The position numbers and the translations under genes are program-made. Of a stretch of DNA of 64,000 nt, positions 8,425 through 17,151 are shown in pieces. The number at the start of each line of letters is the position of its first letter. Positions within the stretch are counted from its first letter, which is position 1. Below the pieces are notes generated by a model. It was not told where the DNA came from. It was given only the letters and a program-made list of their open reading frames with translations, and ran no database searches. The stretch is from Garicola koreensis (lineage in GTDB: Bacteria; Actinomycetota; Actinomycetes; Actinomycetales; Micrococcaceae): assembly GCF_014195445.1 (NCBI RefSeq), contig NZ_JACIBT010000003.1, forward strand, positions 62,001 through 126,000, written 5' to 3'.

Positions 8425-9561
8425 ATGAAGGTCCTTGCAGCAATGTCCGGCGGTGTCGATTCCGCAGTAGCCGCCGCCCGCGCCGTCGACGCCGGTCACG
8501 AGGTGGTCGGGGTGCACCTGGCGCTCTCACGCATGCCCGGAACCCTGCGCACCGGTTCCCGGGGCTGCTGCACCATTGAGGACTCCTCCGACGCATGGCG
8601 CGCCTGCGAGAAGTTGGGCATCCCCTTCTACGTGTGGGACTTCTCTGAGCGGTTCAAGGCCGACGTCGTCGACGATTTCATCGCTGAGTACTCCGCCGGG
8701 CGCACGCCCAATCCGTGCATGCGCTGCAATGAGAAGATCAAGTTCGAAGCTCTGCTGGACAAGGCGATCGCGCTGGGCTTCGACGCCGTGGCCACCGGCC
8801 ACTACGCCAAGGTCACCGAGAACGACGACGGCACCCGCGAGCTGCACCGTGCGGCCACCTGGACCAAGGACCAGTCCTATGTGTTGGGCGTGCTCAACGC
8901 TGAGCAGATCGCCCACTGCATGTTCCCCCTGGGTGAGACGCCGTCCAAGGAGCTGGTGCGCGAAGAGGCGGCCGAACGGGGCATCTCAGTGGCAAAGAAG
9001 CCCGACTCCCATGACATCTGCTTCATCCCCGACGGCGACACCCGTGGGTGGCTGGCAGAGCAGATCGACATGGAGCCCGGCGCGATCGTCGACGCTGAAG
9101 GCACCCAGATCGGCGAGCACGAGGGCTCCCAGGCCTACACGGTGGGCCAGCGCCGCGGGCTCAAGCTGGGCCGTCCAGCACCTGATGGCAAACCGCGCTT
9201 CGTCCTGGAGATCCGGCCGAAGGAGAACACCGTGGTGGCCGGGCCCAAGGAGCTGCTGGACATCGACCTGATCACCGGGATCCGGCTGTCCTGGGCGGGA
9301 ACTCCGGTGCCGCAGGCCGAAACCGGCGAGTGGTTCCAAATCGAGCTGCAGATCCGCGCGCACGCCGACCCGGTGCCGGCTCAGGCTCGGGTGGAGTACG
9401 CGGACCAGGCCCCACGGCTGGTCGTGGAGCTGGCGGAGCCGCTGCAGGGTGTGGCCCCGGGCCAGACTGCGGTGATGTACCAGGGCACCCGCGTGCTGGG
9501 CCAGTCGACCATCGACACGGCCCGCTCCAGGCACCGCACCGACGTGCCCGCCGTCTCCTAG
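8425..9561 (+). CDS. mnmA: tRNA-specific 2-thiouridylase MnmA
   Basis: Thiolates U34 of tRNAs for Lys, Glu and Gln using sulfur from a cysteine desulfurase. The protein opens with the PP-loop SGGVDS (residues 8-13). It has the catalytic Cys in [14 protein letters not shown] and the second active Cys in [15 protein letters not shown]. The tRNA-binding segment [16 protein letters not shown] follows, and a C-terminal beta-barrel ends the protein. 378 aa is normal. The IscS-type desulfurase at 14247-15437 is the likely sulfur donor; the two genes are near neighbours in many actinobacteria. Confidence 0.97.
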   Translation: MKVLAAMSGGVDSAVAAARAVDAGHEVVGVHLALSRMPGTLRTGSRGCCTIEDSSDAWRACEKLGIPFYVWDFSERFKADVVDDFIAEYSAGRTPNPCMRCNEKIKFEALLDKAIALGFDAVATGHYAKVTENDDGTRELHRAATWTKDQSYVLGVLNAEQIAHCMFPLGETPSKELVREEAAERGISVAKKPDSHDICFIPDGDTRGWLAEQIDMEPGAIVDAEGTQIGEHEGSQAYTVGQRRGLKLGRPAPDGKPRFVLEIRPKENTVVAGPKELLDIDLITGIRLSWAGTPVPQAETGEWFQIELQIRAHADPVPAQARVEYADQAPRLVVELAEPLQGVAPGQTAVMYQGTRVLGQSTIDTARSRHRTDVPAVS

Positions 9562-9589
9562 TGGGGCGCGCAGCGGATAGGCTGGCACG

Positions 9590-9970
9590 ATGAGCACCGA
9601 TCCCCGGGCCGGCGAGGCCGGACAGTACGTGGACTCCGAGATCCTTCAGGACCTGCTGTCGATACGCTCCTCGATCGACAACATCGACGCCGCCCTGGTG
9701 CACCTGCTGGCCGAACGGTTCAAGGCCACCCAGCGGGTGGGCGTGCTCAAAGCCAAGCACCGGCTGCCCCCGGCGGATCCGGGCCGGGAGAAGGCCCAGA
9801 TTGCCCGCTTGAAGCAGCTGGCCCAGGACGCCCAGCTGGACCCGGACTTCGCCGAGAAGTTCCTGAACTTCATCATTGAGGAAGTCATCCGCCACCACCA
9901 GGCGATCTCTGAGACCTCCGGCGGCGAACCGGATCCGAACGCCCCCTTCGACTGGGCCGACCACCAGTGA
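9590..9970 (+). CDS. Chorismate mutase (AroQ type)
   Basis: A 126-aa all-helical chorismate mutase that converts chorismate to prephenate for Phe/Tyr synthesis. Visible AroQ features are LLSIRSSIDNIDAALVHLLAERF, KATQRVGVLKAKH (active-site Arg and Lys) and the C-terminal helix NFIIEEVIRHHQAI. It starts at ATG 29 bases after mnmA and probably shares its transcript. It has no fused domain. Confidence 0.93.
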   Translation: MSTDPRAGEAGQYVDSEILQDLLSIRSSIDNIDAALVHLLAERFKATQRVGVLKAKHRLPPADPGREKAQIARLKQLAQDAQLDPDFAEKFLNFIIEEVIRHHQAISETSGGEPDPNAPFDWADHQ

Positions 9971-10022
9971 GCGGTGCACCAGTGAGTGTTGTACGAGTGA
10001 GCGCTGCCCGAAAGGTCGGGCT

Positions 10023-11090
10023 GTGACGCTGCGATTCGCCGCGCCGGCGGTGATGGGCGGCGCCGATTACCGCCGCGCCACTGAGCTGACTAACGCCGAG
10101 CTGCACGCCCCACACCTGCAGCCCCTCCTTGAGCTGCCCCAGCGCGGCAACCACGCCTCGCTGCTGGGCCGCACCGTCGCCCACCTCACGGAGCTCTACG
10201 CCGAGCTGGCCTCCTACGGGTGGCGGCTGGTGCAACGTCCCGGAGCAGACCACAGCCGGGCGGTGAGCCTGCTGAACTCCGATGTGGACGCGCTTGCCGA
10301 TGTGCGCGGAGAACGTGCCGACACGCACCACGACGACGCCCCGCTGCCGCTGAACCTGGAGGTCCTGGGGCCGGTGAGCCTGGCCGCCCAACTGCATCTG
10401 CCCGGCGGAGAGAAGGCGCTCATCGACCATGGTGCCCGGCGCGATCTGGCAGACTCGCTGGCCACCGGGCTGATGGCCCATGTGGCCCACGTGCGCCGCG
10501 CCGCGGCCGCCGAGCAGGTCCACGTGGTGCTGCTGGAGCCCGACTATGCCCGGGTGCTCGCCGGCGATGTGCCCACCGCCAGCGGATACCGGACGCTGCG
10601 TTCGCTGCACCGCGATGAGACGCGGCAGCTGCTCGGCGTCGTGGTGCAGGCGCTGCGCGATGCTGGGGCCGCCAGTGTGATCCTGGACTTCGGCCAGCCG
10701 ATGACCGCTGAGCAGATAGAAGACTTTCGCAGCCGCAGCGGGAGCGCCGTGGACGGTTTCACGCTGCCGGTGCACCTGGCGCAGACCCAGGACTGGGAGC
10801 GGGCGGCAGCACTGGTGGAGGACGGCGCCAATCTGTGGGCCGCCCTGCTGGACCCGCAGGAGGCGGACCACTCCACCCGGTTGCCGCAGGTCAGTGCGCT
10901 TGCCGACCGGCTGGCTGCGCCCTGGCGTGGGCTGGGCATGCCGCTGACCGCGCTGGAGGCGTTCACAGTGACGGGCTGCGGCGCCGAGCACCGTGGGCGC
11001 CTGGCCCGGCTCAGTGAGGCCGGCTCCATGAGGACGCTCACCCGACTACGCGGTGCTGCAGAGGCGCTGACGGACCAGATCCGTCAGTAA
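10023..11090 (+). CDS. MetE-like / UROD-MetE barrel protein
   Basis: A 355-aa protein resembling the hypothetical annotated as vitamin-B12-independent methionine synthase that sits between mnmA and ligA in mycobacteria. Recognisable parts are the N-terminal block LRFAAPAVMGG, LPLNLEVLGPVSLAAQLHLPGG and the late ALEAFTVTGCG. I do not see the HxC zinc-ligand motif of true MetE, so catalysis as a methionine synthase is doubtful. The GTG start at 10023 fits where homology begins; the frame stays open further upstream but overlaps the chorismate mutase end. No ligA follows. Confidence 0.7.
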   Translation: MTLRFAAPAVMGGADYRRATELTNAELHAPHLQPLLELPQRGNHASLLGRTVAHLTELYAELASYGWRLVQRPGADHSRAVSLLNSDVDALADVRGERADTHHDDAPLPLNLEVLGPVSLAAQLHLPGGEKALIDHGARRDLADSLATGLMAHVAHVRRAAAAEQVHVVLLEPDYARVLAGDVPTASGYRTLRSLHRDETRQLLGVVVQALRDAGAASVILDFGQPMTAEQIEDFRSRSGSAVDGFTLPVHLAQTQDWERAAALVEDGANLWAALLDPQEADHSTRLPQVSALADRLAAPWRGLGMPLTALEAFTVTGCGAEHRGRLARLSEAGSMRTLTRLRGAAEALTDQIRQ

Positions 11091-11101
11091 CTGTGCTCCG
11101 C

Positions 11102-11683
11102 TCATACTGGTTCCCGCAGCAGCGATGCTGCCCCACGCAGAGCGGCCACATAGGAGGCCTGCGCCTCGTCCGCCTCTGAGGAGCCCGGCACCAGGCCCTC
11201 CAACTCCAGACTGACCAGCCCATGGACGTAGGCCCACACGCGCTGGGCTCGCAGCGCCGCCTCGGCGTCGTCGCAGTCGGCGGCGCGGCCGACCGCGTTC
11301 ACCAGCACGGCGAACGTCTCCTCGCCGCGGCCGGCGGACACAGCGCCGGAGGCCGGGCCGAACATCACACGGTAGAAGTGCGGATTCTTCAGCGCATTCT
11401 CCCGGTAGGCAACACCGAGCCCAATGAGGTCCTCAGCAGGCTGGGCGGTCTTCTCGACCGTGGCCAGATGGGCACCGAAGCGTCGGAACCCTTCCTCGAC
11501 CACAGCGGCGATGAGAGCTTCGCGGCTGCCGAAGAGCGCATAGACCGCAGCCGTCGTCGTCGAGGCGTCTCGGGCCGTCGCGCGCAGCGAAACTGCAGCT
11601 GCTCCCCCGGCCGCGATGGAGGCCGAGGCAGCCTCTAGGAGACGACGGCGCACGTGGTGGTCGTGGGTCCTGGGCCTGGCCAT
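11102..11683 (-). CDS. TetR-family transcriptional regulator
   Basis: A DNA-binding repressor of about 193 aa. The N-terminus carries the TetR helix-turn-helix (VRRRLLEAASASIAAGG ... TTTAAVYALFGSREALIAAVV). The C-terminal half (YRENALKNPHFYRVMFG) resembles the WHG-type ligand domain. The start MARPRTHDHH at 11683 is preferred; an ATG twelve bases upstream (MLNP) is possible. It is divergent from a four-helix membrane protein with a small palindrome in between, so it probably controls that gene and itself. Confidence 0.9.
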   Translation of the reverse strand: MARPRTHDHHVRRRLLEAASASIAAGGAAAVSLRATARDASTTTAAVYALFGSREALIAAVVEEGFRRFGAHLATVEKTAQPAEDLIGLGVAYRENALKNPHFYRVMFGPASGAVSAGRGEETFAVLVNAVGRAADCDDAEAALRAQRVWAYVHGLVSLELEGLVPGSSEADEAQASYVAALRGAASLLREPV

Positions 11684-11729
11684 GGGATTAAGCATAGGGG
11701 TTGCCAGAAGGTTTCCGCACATTGTTAGA

Positions 11730-11740
11730 TAACAGTGTTA
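11730..11740. promoter_or_regulatory. Candidate TetR operator
   Basis: The odd palindrome TAACAGTGTTA sits in the 84-base gap between the TetR gene and the divergent membrane protein gene. A/T-rich flanks add partial symmetry. Position and symmetry fit an autoregulatory TetR site; no experimental support is implied. Confidence 0.45.
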
Positions 11741-11767
11741 CTAAACCTTCGCCCAAGGAGTGCCCCC

Positions 11768-12178
11768 GTGTTTGAGATCACCGAAGCCGCCCAAACGACC
11801 GCCGGCATTGTGTTCCTGGCCGCCATCACCGTGACCAGCGGCGGCTGGTTCCTCACCCGCGTCAGCCTCGGCAGTGTCGAAGCCACCGAGTTCCAGAGGT
11901 CGTTCTTCCGCGCCGGCCACGCCCACGCCGGCACGCTGATCATTCTGGGGCTGCTGTGCCTGCTGTTCACCGAGGCCACCGCACTCACCGGGTTCTGGCA
12001 GTGGCTCAGCCGCACCGGCGTGCTGGTTGCTGCGATCCTGATGCCGGCAGGCTTCTTCCTCTCGGCCACCGGTCAGGGCCGGACCACGCCGAACCGCCTG
12101 ATCGGACTGCTGTGGCTCGGCGCCGGTTTTCTGATCGCGGGGCTGGGGACCTGTGGAATCGGGCTGCTGCTGGGTTGA
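11768..12178 (+). CDS. Four-helix integral membrane protein
   Basis: A 136-aa hydrophobic protein with about four membrane helices, starting at GTG with AAGGAG seven bases upstream. The first helix is TAGIVFLAAITVTSGGWFL. A short polar loop FQRSFFRAGHAHAGTLIILGLL carries two histidines (GHAHAG) at the membrane edge, a pattern also seen in small heme- or metal-associated membrane proteins. It is divergent from the TetR gene and probably regulated by it. No specific function can be assigned. Confidence 0.75.
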   Translation: MFEITEAAQTTAGIVFLAAITVTSGGWFLTRVSLGSVEATEFQRSFFRAGHAHAGTLIILGLLCLLFTEATALTGFWQWLSRTGVLVAAILMPAGFFLSATGQGRTTPNRLIGLLWLGAGFLIAGLGTCGIGLLLG

Positions 12179-12443
12179 GAACTGCAGCTGCGGCGAGAGT
12201 TGCCCCATACTGAGGGGTGTCTGATTCCGAGAACGTTCACTTCGACGAACCCCGCGCCGGCGTCGTCACCGTTTTACCCCGCCGGATAGGAATGACCGGC
12301 CTCTATAGGGCGGGGTAATTCCTGCAAAGCAGGGTAAAAAGCCGCTGAGACGGTGCTGGCCGCGCACCCCTTACCCCCACGATGCTTGGTGCGTAGACTC
12401 GCTGTCACAAGGTCTCAACTGAAGTCGCACCAGGAGGTATGGC
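12179..12443 (+). pseudogene. Gap with a duplicated N-terminal fragment of the flavin reductase
   Basis: The gap before the alcohol dehydrogenase contains a 33-codon reading frame (12217-12318, GTG to TAA). Its first half, SDSENVHFDEPRAG, nearly repeats the start of the flavin reductase encoded at 13584 (NVHFYEPRAG). The matching DNA is 12229-12260 against 13596-13627, 32 bases with two mismatches. After PRAG the similarity stops. It looks like the scar of a partial duplication. The rest of the gap holds the inverted repeat listed separately. Confidence 0.6.
12274..12318. repeat. 10-bp inverted repeat TTACCCCGCC
   Basis: TTACCCCGCC at 12274-12283 is matched by GGCGGGGTAA at 12309-12318, with a 25-base loop that itself contains CCGG repeats. 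It lies just downstream of the duplicated fragment and about 125 bases before the alcohol dehydrogenase start. It could be a transcriptional hairpin or an operator. Confidence 0.5.
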
Positions 12444-13493
12444 ATGCGCGCAGTAGTGTTCGAGGAGTACCAGACGTTCCCCTCGCTGAAAGATGTGGAG
12501 AGGCCGACGCCGGGCCCCGGAGAGGTGCTGCTGAAGGTCGCTGGCTCCGGCGCGTGCCACTCCGATGTGGCCATCTACAACGACTTCACCGCCGACTTCG
12601 GGCCACCGCAGATGGCCCCCAGCTTCATTCTGGGTCACGAGAATTCCGGCTGGGTCGAAGAGCTGGGCCAAGGCGTCACCGGCATCAGCAAGGGTGACGC
12701 CTACCTGGTCTACGGACCCATCGGCTGTCAGCAGTGCCGGGCCTGCAGCCGGGGTCAGGACACCTACTGTGAGAACGCCGCGTCCATGCGGTACCTGGGC
12801 TCCGGTCTGGGACGCGACGGCGGTATGGCCGAGTACCTCGCGGTACCGGCACGCAACCTGGTGGCGCTGGGCGACGCCGACCCGATCGCAGCAGCACCGC
12901 TCTCCGATGCTGGCCTGACCCCCTACCACGCCATCAAGAAGGCCATGCCGGTGCTCACCGGCGGCGGCAAGACCGCCCTGGTGATCGGCCTGGGCGGGCT
13001 GGGCCAGCTGGCGGTGCAGATGCTCACCGCTCTCACCGGCGCCAAAGTCATCGCCACCGACATGAAGGACTCCGCGATGCGGCGGGCCGAAGAAGCTGGC
13101 GCGGTCACCGTAGCCGGCGGGGACGATCAGGCTGCCCAGATCTGTGAACTCACCGAAGGCCGCGGCGTCGATGCGGTCTTCGACTTCGTCGGCGTCGCCC
13201 CCACGATCAAGGTCGCCATGAGTGTGGTGGCCCTGCAGGGCAAGGTCACGGTGCTGGGCATCGCGGGCGGGAAGTACGAATGGGACTTCTACTCCACCCC
13301 CTATGAGGCGCAGCTGACCAACACGTACTGGGGCACCATCGAGGAGCTTCACGAGGTGGTCGACCTCTATAAGGCCGGGCTGATAAGCCCTCTGGTGACG
13401 CGCTATAGCCTCCACGACGCGCTGAAGGCCTACCGAGCCCTCCAGGCCGGGGAACTCGATGGCCGCGCCGTCGTCGTCCCACACGGAAGCTGA
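12444..13493 (+). CDS. Zinc-dependent alcohol dehydrogenase (MDR family)
   Basis: A 349-aa NAD(P)-dependent medium-chain dehydrogenase. The catalytic-zinc ligands are in SGACHSDVAIYN and GHENSGWVEELG. The structural-zinc cysteines are in GCQQCRACSRGQDTYC, and the Rossmann motif is VIGLGGLGQLAVQ. ATG at 12444 follows an AGGAGG ribosome site. The closest general type is NAD-dependent ADH acting on small alcohols or aldehydes; the substrate cannot be read from sequence. The next gene encodes a flavin reductase. Confidence 0.93.
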   Translation: MRAVVFEEYQTFPSLKDVERPTPGPGEVLLKVAGSGACHSDVAIYNDFTADFGPPQMAPSFILGHENSGWVEELGQGVTGISKGDAYLVYGPIGCQQCRACSRGQDTYCENAASMRYLGSGLGRDGGMAEYLAVPARNLVALGDADPIAAAPLSDAGLTPYHAIKKAMPVLTGGGKTALVIGLGGLGQLAVQMLTALTGAKVIATDMKDSAMRRAEEAGAVTVAGGDDQAAQICELTEGRGVDAVFDFVGVAPTIKVAMSVVALQGKVTVLGIAGGKYEWDFYSTPYEAQLTNTYWGTIEELHEVVDLYKAGLISPLVTRYSLHDALKAYRALQAGELDGRAVVVPHGS

Positions 13494-13583
13494 GCACCAG
13501 CTGCTGGGGCTGCGCGTTTGGGGCTGAGCTCCCCGGGGCTCAGCTCTGCTGTGCCCAGGGATCTTCGCGCATACTGGAAGGCG

Positions 13584-14219
13584 ATGACCACTGCAGACAA
13601 CGTTCACTTCTACGAACCCCGCGCCGGCCACGGACTGCCGCATTCGCCGTTCAACGCGATCATCGCGCCGCGGCCCATCGGCTGGATCTCCACCCGCAGC
13701 ACCGCCGGGGTGCTGAACCTGGCTCCCTACAGCTTCTTCAACGCGTTCAACTACCTGCCCCCGATCATCGGCTTCGCCAGCAACGGCGACAAGGACAGTG
13801 TCACCAACGCAGAGGCCACCGGTCAGTTCTGCTGGAACCTGGTCAGCTCAGAGTTGGCCGAGGCGATGAACACCAGCTCAGCGCAGGCGCCGCCACAGGT
13901 CGACGAGTTTGATCTGGCCGGGCTGACCCCGGCTGCCTCACGAGTGGTCGGTGCGCCCCACGTCGCAGAGGCCCGGGTGGTCTTCGAATGCCGCACCACA
14001 CAGGTGGTGCCGCTGGTCACTGCCGCCGGCGAACCGACGGTGACCCGGATGGTGTTCGGCGAGGTGGTGGGAGTCCACATCGACCGCTCGCTGCTGCACG
14101 AGGGCATCTATCAGACGGCCTGGGCTGACCCGCTGCTGCGCGGCGGCGGGCCGAGCGCCTACTTCACCATCCGCGATGAGGACCGCACCGATATGCGCCG
14201 TCCCGTCTGGGACGGTTAG
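13584..14219 (+). CDS. Flavin reductase family protein (DIM6/NTAB type)
   Basis: A 211-aa FMN-binding split-barrel protein. Diagnostic segments are HSPFNAIIAPRPIGWISTRS, LNLAPYSFFNAFNYLPPIIGF and EATGQFCWNLVS. The ATG at 13584 has GGAAG upstream and matches the expected start. These proteins bind FMN and reduce it, or act in aromatic compound oxidation with a partner. It follows the alcohol dehydrogenase by 90 bases on the same strand. A nearly identical start fragment is duplicated at 12217. Confidence 0.9.
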   Translation: MTTADNVHFYEPRAGHGLPHSPFNAIIAPRPIGWISTRSTAGVLNLAPYSFFNAFNYLPPIIGFASNGDKDSVTNAEATGQFCWNLVSSELAEAMNTSSAQAPPQVDEFDLAGLTPAASRVVGAPHVAEARVVFECRTTQVVPLVTAAGEPTVTRMVFGEVVGVHIDRSLLHEGIYQTAWADPLLRGGGPSAYFTIRDEDRTDMRRPVWDG

Positions 14220-14246
14220 CACCACCAGCGGGCGTTGACGCAGGCC

Positions 14247-15437
14247 TCAGCGGCGGCTGGCGGCCAGGCCTGCGCTGCGCGACTGCGCAACGATGCCGGG
14301 CAGGGCATCGGCGAGCGCGGCGACGTCCTCCGCCGTGGTGGTCCACCCCAGTGTGAAGCGCTGGGCGCCGCGGGCTTGGGACTCGCTGAGACCCATCGCC
14401 AGCAGCACATGCGAAGGTCGCGGCACCCCGGCGGTGCAGGCCGAGCCGGTGGCCGTGTCGAAGCCGGCCATATCCAGCATGAACAGCAGCGAATCCCCCT
14501 CGGCGTCGTCGACGGTGATGTGCAGGTTATTGGGCAGCCGTCGCTCTGGAGCGCTGCGCGGATCGACGCCGCGCAGGGTGACCCCATCGAGCCCGACGAC
14601 GGCCTCCAGCAGCTGGTTGCGCAGGCCGGCCAGCCGCACCGCCTCCTGTTCGCGCTCGGCGACCACCTCCTGTGCCACGGCGGCGAATGCGCAGATACCT
14701 GGTGCGTCCAGGGTGCCGGAGCGGATGTCGCGCTCCTGGCCTCCTCCGTGCAGCACCGGGGTGAGCTTGGCGTCGCGGCGCACCAGCAGCGCACCGATGC
14801 CCACCGGAGCGCCGATCTTGTGGCCGCTGATGGCCATCGTGGTGGCGGCCGAATCGGTGAAGCTCACCGGAACCGCGCCGAAGGCCTGCACCGCATCGGT
14901 GTGGAAGGGAACTGCCTGCTCGGCGCACAGCCGCGCCAGCTCGGCGATGGGCTGGACGGTGCCGACCTCGCTGTTGGCCCACATCACGGTGGCCAGCGCG
15001 ATCGTCTCCGGGTCTTCGGCCAGCAGCGCTTCGAACGCTGCGACGTCGACTACTCCCTCAGCGTCGACGTCGATCATCACCAGTTCGGCGCCCTCGTGGG
15101 CCTCCAACCATTCGGCAGTGTCCAGCACGGCGTGGTGCTCGATGCCGGTCAGCAGCACCCGGCGTCGTCGTGGGTCCTCGGCGCGGCGCTGCCACCAGAG
15201 TCCCTTCAGGGCCAGGTTGTCCGCCTCGGTGCCGCCTGAGGTGAAGATCACCTCCGAGGAGTGGGCGCCGACTGCGGCGGCCAGCTGCTCCCGGGCAGAG
15301 TCCACCGCCAGCCGGGCCCGGCGTCCGGAGCCGTGCAGCGAGGAGGGGTTGGCCAGCTGCGGCATCAGCTCAGTGAGCACTGAGACAGCAGTCGGCTTCA
15401 CCGGTGTGGTGGAGGCGTGATCGAAGTAGCGGGTCAT
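14247..15437 (-). CDS. Cysteine desulfurase (NifS/IscS family)
   Basis: A 396-aa class V PLP enzyme that takes sulfur from cysteine for Fe-S clusters and tRNA thiolation. It starts MTRYFDHASTTPVKP and has FTSGGTEADNLALKG. The PLP Lys is in ISGHKIGAPVG and the catalytic Cys loop is in TGSACTAG. It probably donates sulfur to MnmA, encoded nearby at 8425-9561. It is divergent from the J-domain gene, with starts 42 bases apart. Confidence 0.95.
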   Translation of the reverse strand: MTRYFDHASTTPVKPTAVSVLTELMPQLANPSSLHGSGRRARLAVDSAREQLAAAVGAHSSEVIFTSGGTEADNLALKGLWWQRRAEDPRRRRVLLTGIEHHAVLDTAEWLEAHEGAELVMIDVDAEGVVDVAAFEALLAEDPETIALATVMWANSEVGTVQPIAELARLCAEQAVPFHTDAVQAFGAVPVSFTDSAATTMAISGHKIGAPVGIGALLVRRDAKLTPVLHGGGQERDIRSGTLDAPGICAFAAVAQEVVAEREQEAVRLAGLRNQLLEAVVGLDGVTLRGVDPRSAPERRLPNNLHITVDDAEGDSLLFMLDMAGFDTATGSACTAGVPRPSHVLLAMGLSESQARGAQRFTLGWTTTAEDVAALADALPGIVAQSRSAGLAASRR

Positions 15438-15478
15438 CGTCAGCCGATTCTACGCGGCAGCGGTAAGGTAGGCACCTG

Positions 15479-16516
15479 ATGAGAGAGCAGGACTTCTACG
15501 CCGTGCTGGGCCTGGACCCCGACGCTGATGAGCAGGCCGTCCGTGCCGCCTATCGGCGCGCCGCCCGTGAGCACCACCCTGACCGCGGCGGCTCTGCCGC
15601 ACAGTTCCACCGCATCCAGGAAGCCTGGGAGGTGCTGGGGTCCCCGCAGTCCCGGGCTGACTATGATCGCAGGCGGGGCACCTCGGCCGCCTCGGCAGAC
15701 TCACCGGCACCGACCGAAGAGGGCGCAGGCTTCACCTACTCGCGCACCAGTGCGGCTCGCAGCGGGCGTGAGCGGGCCGATGCCCGCACTCGTCGCGGAT
15801 CCCCGGCCCGCTCGGCCAGCGCCGACCGGGACCCGGTCTATGAACCGCCGCTCTCGGAGCCCGAACCGCTGCGCCTGCCGCTGACCAGCCAGCGGGTCCA
15901 CGGCCACTTCCCCACCCGGGGACTCTTCGGCGGCGGCAGAGTGGCGCGGCGGCACCGGCGCAGCGCCGAAATCCTGGAGAAGCACGTGCTCAGCGACCTC
16001 TCGGCCGCCCGGCTGTTCAACGACGTCTACGTCACCGCTCTCACCACGGACAAGAAGGGACGACGCCGGCCGCCGAAGAATGCCGAACGGGTGGACCATG
16101 TGCTGCTGTGCGGCCATACGCTGATGCTGGTCAGCTCCCTGGAGATCCCCGCCCACACCGCGTCCTGGAACGGGCGCAGCCTGCGGGCCGCGGGACGCAG
16201 CATCGCACTGGACGACCTGTCGGCACACGCCAAGCGGCTGCGCCACGTGCTCACCGCCCGGCTGCAGTCCGCCTACGGCCAGGACCCGTCGCTGAGCCTG
16301 GACTACCAGCACGTGCTGCTGGCTGCCGACGGCGACCTGTTCCACCCGGTGGTGGAGTCCCTGGGCCCGGGGCGGCACGGCTCGGCTCCGGCGGCTGCCG
16401 GGCGAGCCATCGGACACATCGCCAATGTGCTGGGATCCGCAGACCGGGCCAACCTGGTGGACCGCCGCCTGATGGCCGCGCTGCGGGACCAGCTGGTCAC
16501 CCCCGACACCGACTGA
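15479..16516 (+). CDS. J-domain protein with an actinobacterial C-terminal domain
   Basis: A 345-aa protein. The N-terminal J domain (residues 1-70) has the HPD tripeptide in REHHPDRGGS, so it can stimulate a DnaK-type chaperone. A disordered Ser/Arg-rich linker follows (about 75-125). The C-terminal domain begins around RRSAEILEKHVLSDLSAARLFNDVYVTAL and looks like a nuclease-related (NERD-like) fold by pattern only. It lacks the Gly/Phe region and the zinc centre of classical DnaJ. Confidence 0.83.
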   Translation: MREQDFYAVLGLDPDADEQAVRAAYRRAAREHHPDRGGSAAQFHRIQEAWEVLGSPQSRADYDRRRGTSAASADSPAPTEEGAGFTYSRTSAARSGRERADARTRRGSPARSASADRDPVYEPPLSEPEPLRLPLTSQRVHGHFPTRGLFGGGRVARRHRRSAEILEKHVLSDLSAARLFNDVYVTALTTDKKGRRRPPKNAERVDHVLLCGHTLMLVSSLEIPAHTASWNGRSLRAAGRSIALDDLSAHAKRLRHVLTARLQSAYGQDPSLSLDYQHVLLAADGDLFHPVVESLGPGRHGSAPAAAGRAIGHIANVLGSADRANLVDRRLMAALRDQLVTPDTD

Positions 16517-16563
16517 CGCCCACCGGCTGCCTCCGCTGGGCTGCCCCCGCTAGGCTGGCACCT

Positions 16564-17037
16564 ATGGCTCTTCCGCTGCGTGTGCTCCTTGATCAGCCCG
16601 AGATCCCCGGCAACACCGGCAACCTGATCCGGCTGGCCGCCGTGGTCGGCTTCGAGCTGCACATCGCTGGGCCCACGCTCTTCGACTTCTCCGACGCCCG
16701 GCTCAAGCGCGCCGGTCTGGACTACCACGACCTGGCGGTGATGACCGAGCACGCCGATTTGGAGGCGGCCTACGCACACTTGGCGCCGCAGCGGATCTTC
16801 GCGTTCACCGGCGGCGGCGACACCGCCCACACCGACATTGCCTACCGCGACTCCGACGTGCTGCTCTTCGGCCGCGAATCCACCGGCCTGGACCACCATG
16901 TCGCCCATGACCAGCGCGTCTCCGCCCGCGTCCGGATCCCGATGCTGCCGGGGCTGCGCAGCCTCAACCTGGCCAATTCGGTCACTGTGGCCGTCTATGA
17001 GGCGTGGCGGCAGCGCGGGTTCGCCGGCGCCGACTGA
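16564..17037 (+). CDS. trmL: tRNA (cytidine(34)-2'-O)-methyltransferase TrmL
   Basis: A 157-aa SPOUT methyltransferase that modifies the wobble base of tRNA-Leu species. The trefoil-knot motifs are visible: DQPEIPGNTGNLIRLAAVVG, LLFGRESTGL and IPMLPGLRSLNLANSVTVA. The ATG at 16564 gives a product of the usual length. It lies 47 bases after the J-domain gene on the same strand. Confidence 0.95.
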   Translation: MALPLRVLLDQPEIPGNTGNLIRLAAVVGFELHIAGPTLFDFSDARLKRAGLDYHDLAVMTEHADLEAAYAHLAPQRIFAFTGGGDTAHTDIAYRDSDVLLFGRESTGLDHHVAHDQRVSARVRIPMLPGLRSLNLANSVTVAVYEAWRQRGFAGAD

Positions 17038-17151
17038 TCCCGGGTTCGGGTGTTGGTCACCGCAGTGCTCAGCGGAGCTGACTAGAATCACCCACAGAGT
17101 GAGCCGGGGACCCGACGCAGCCCGATGCATGGGGCGGGAAGCGAGAGCACA

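Noticed and set aside
17053-17088. A -35/-10 promoter (TTGGTC and TAGAAT) for the sigma-like fusion gene
   Set aside because: The spacing of 24 bases is too long for a normal promoter; only the -10-like element is plausible.
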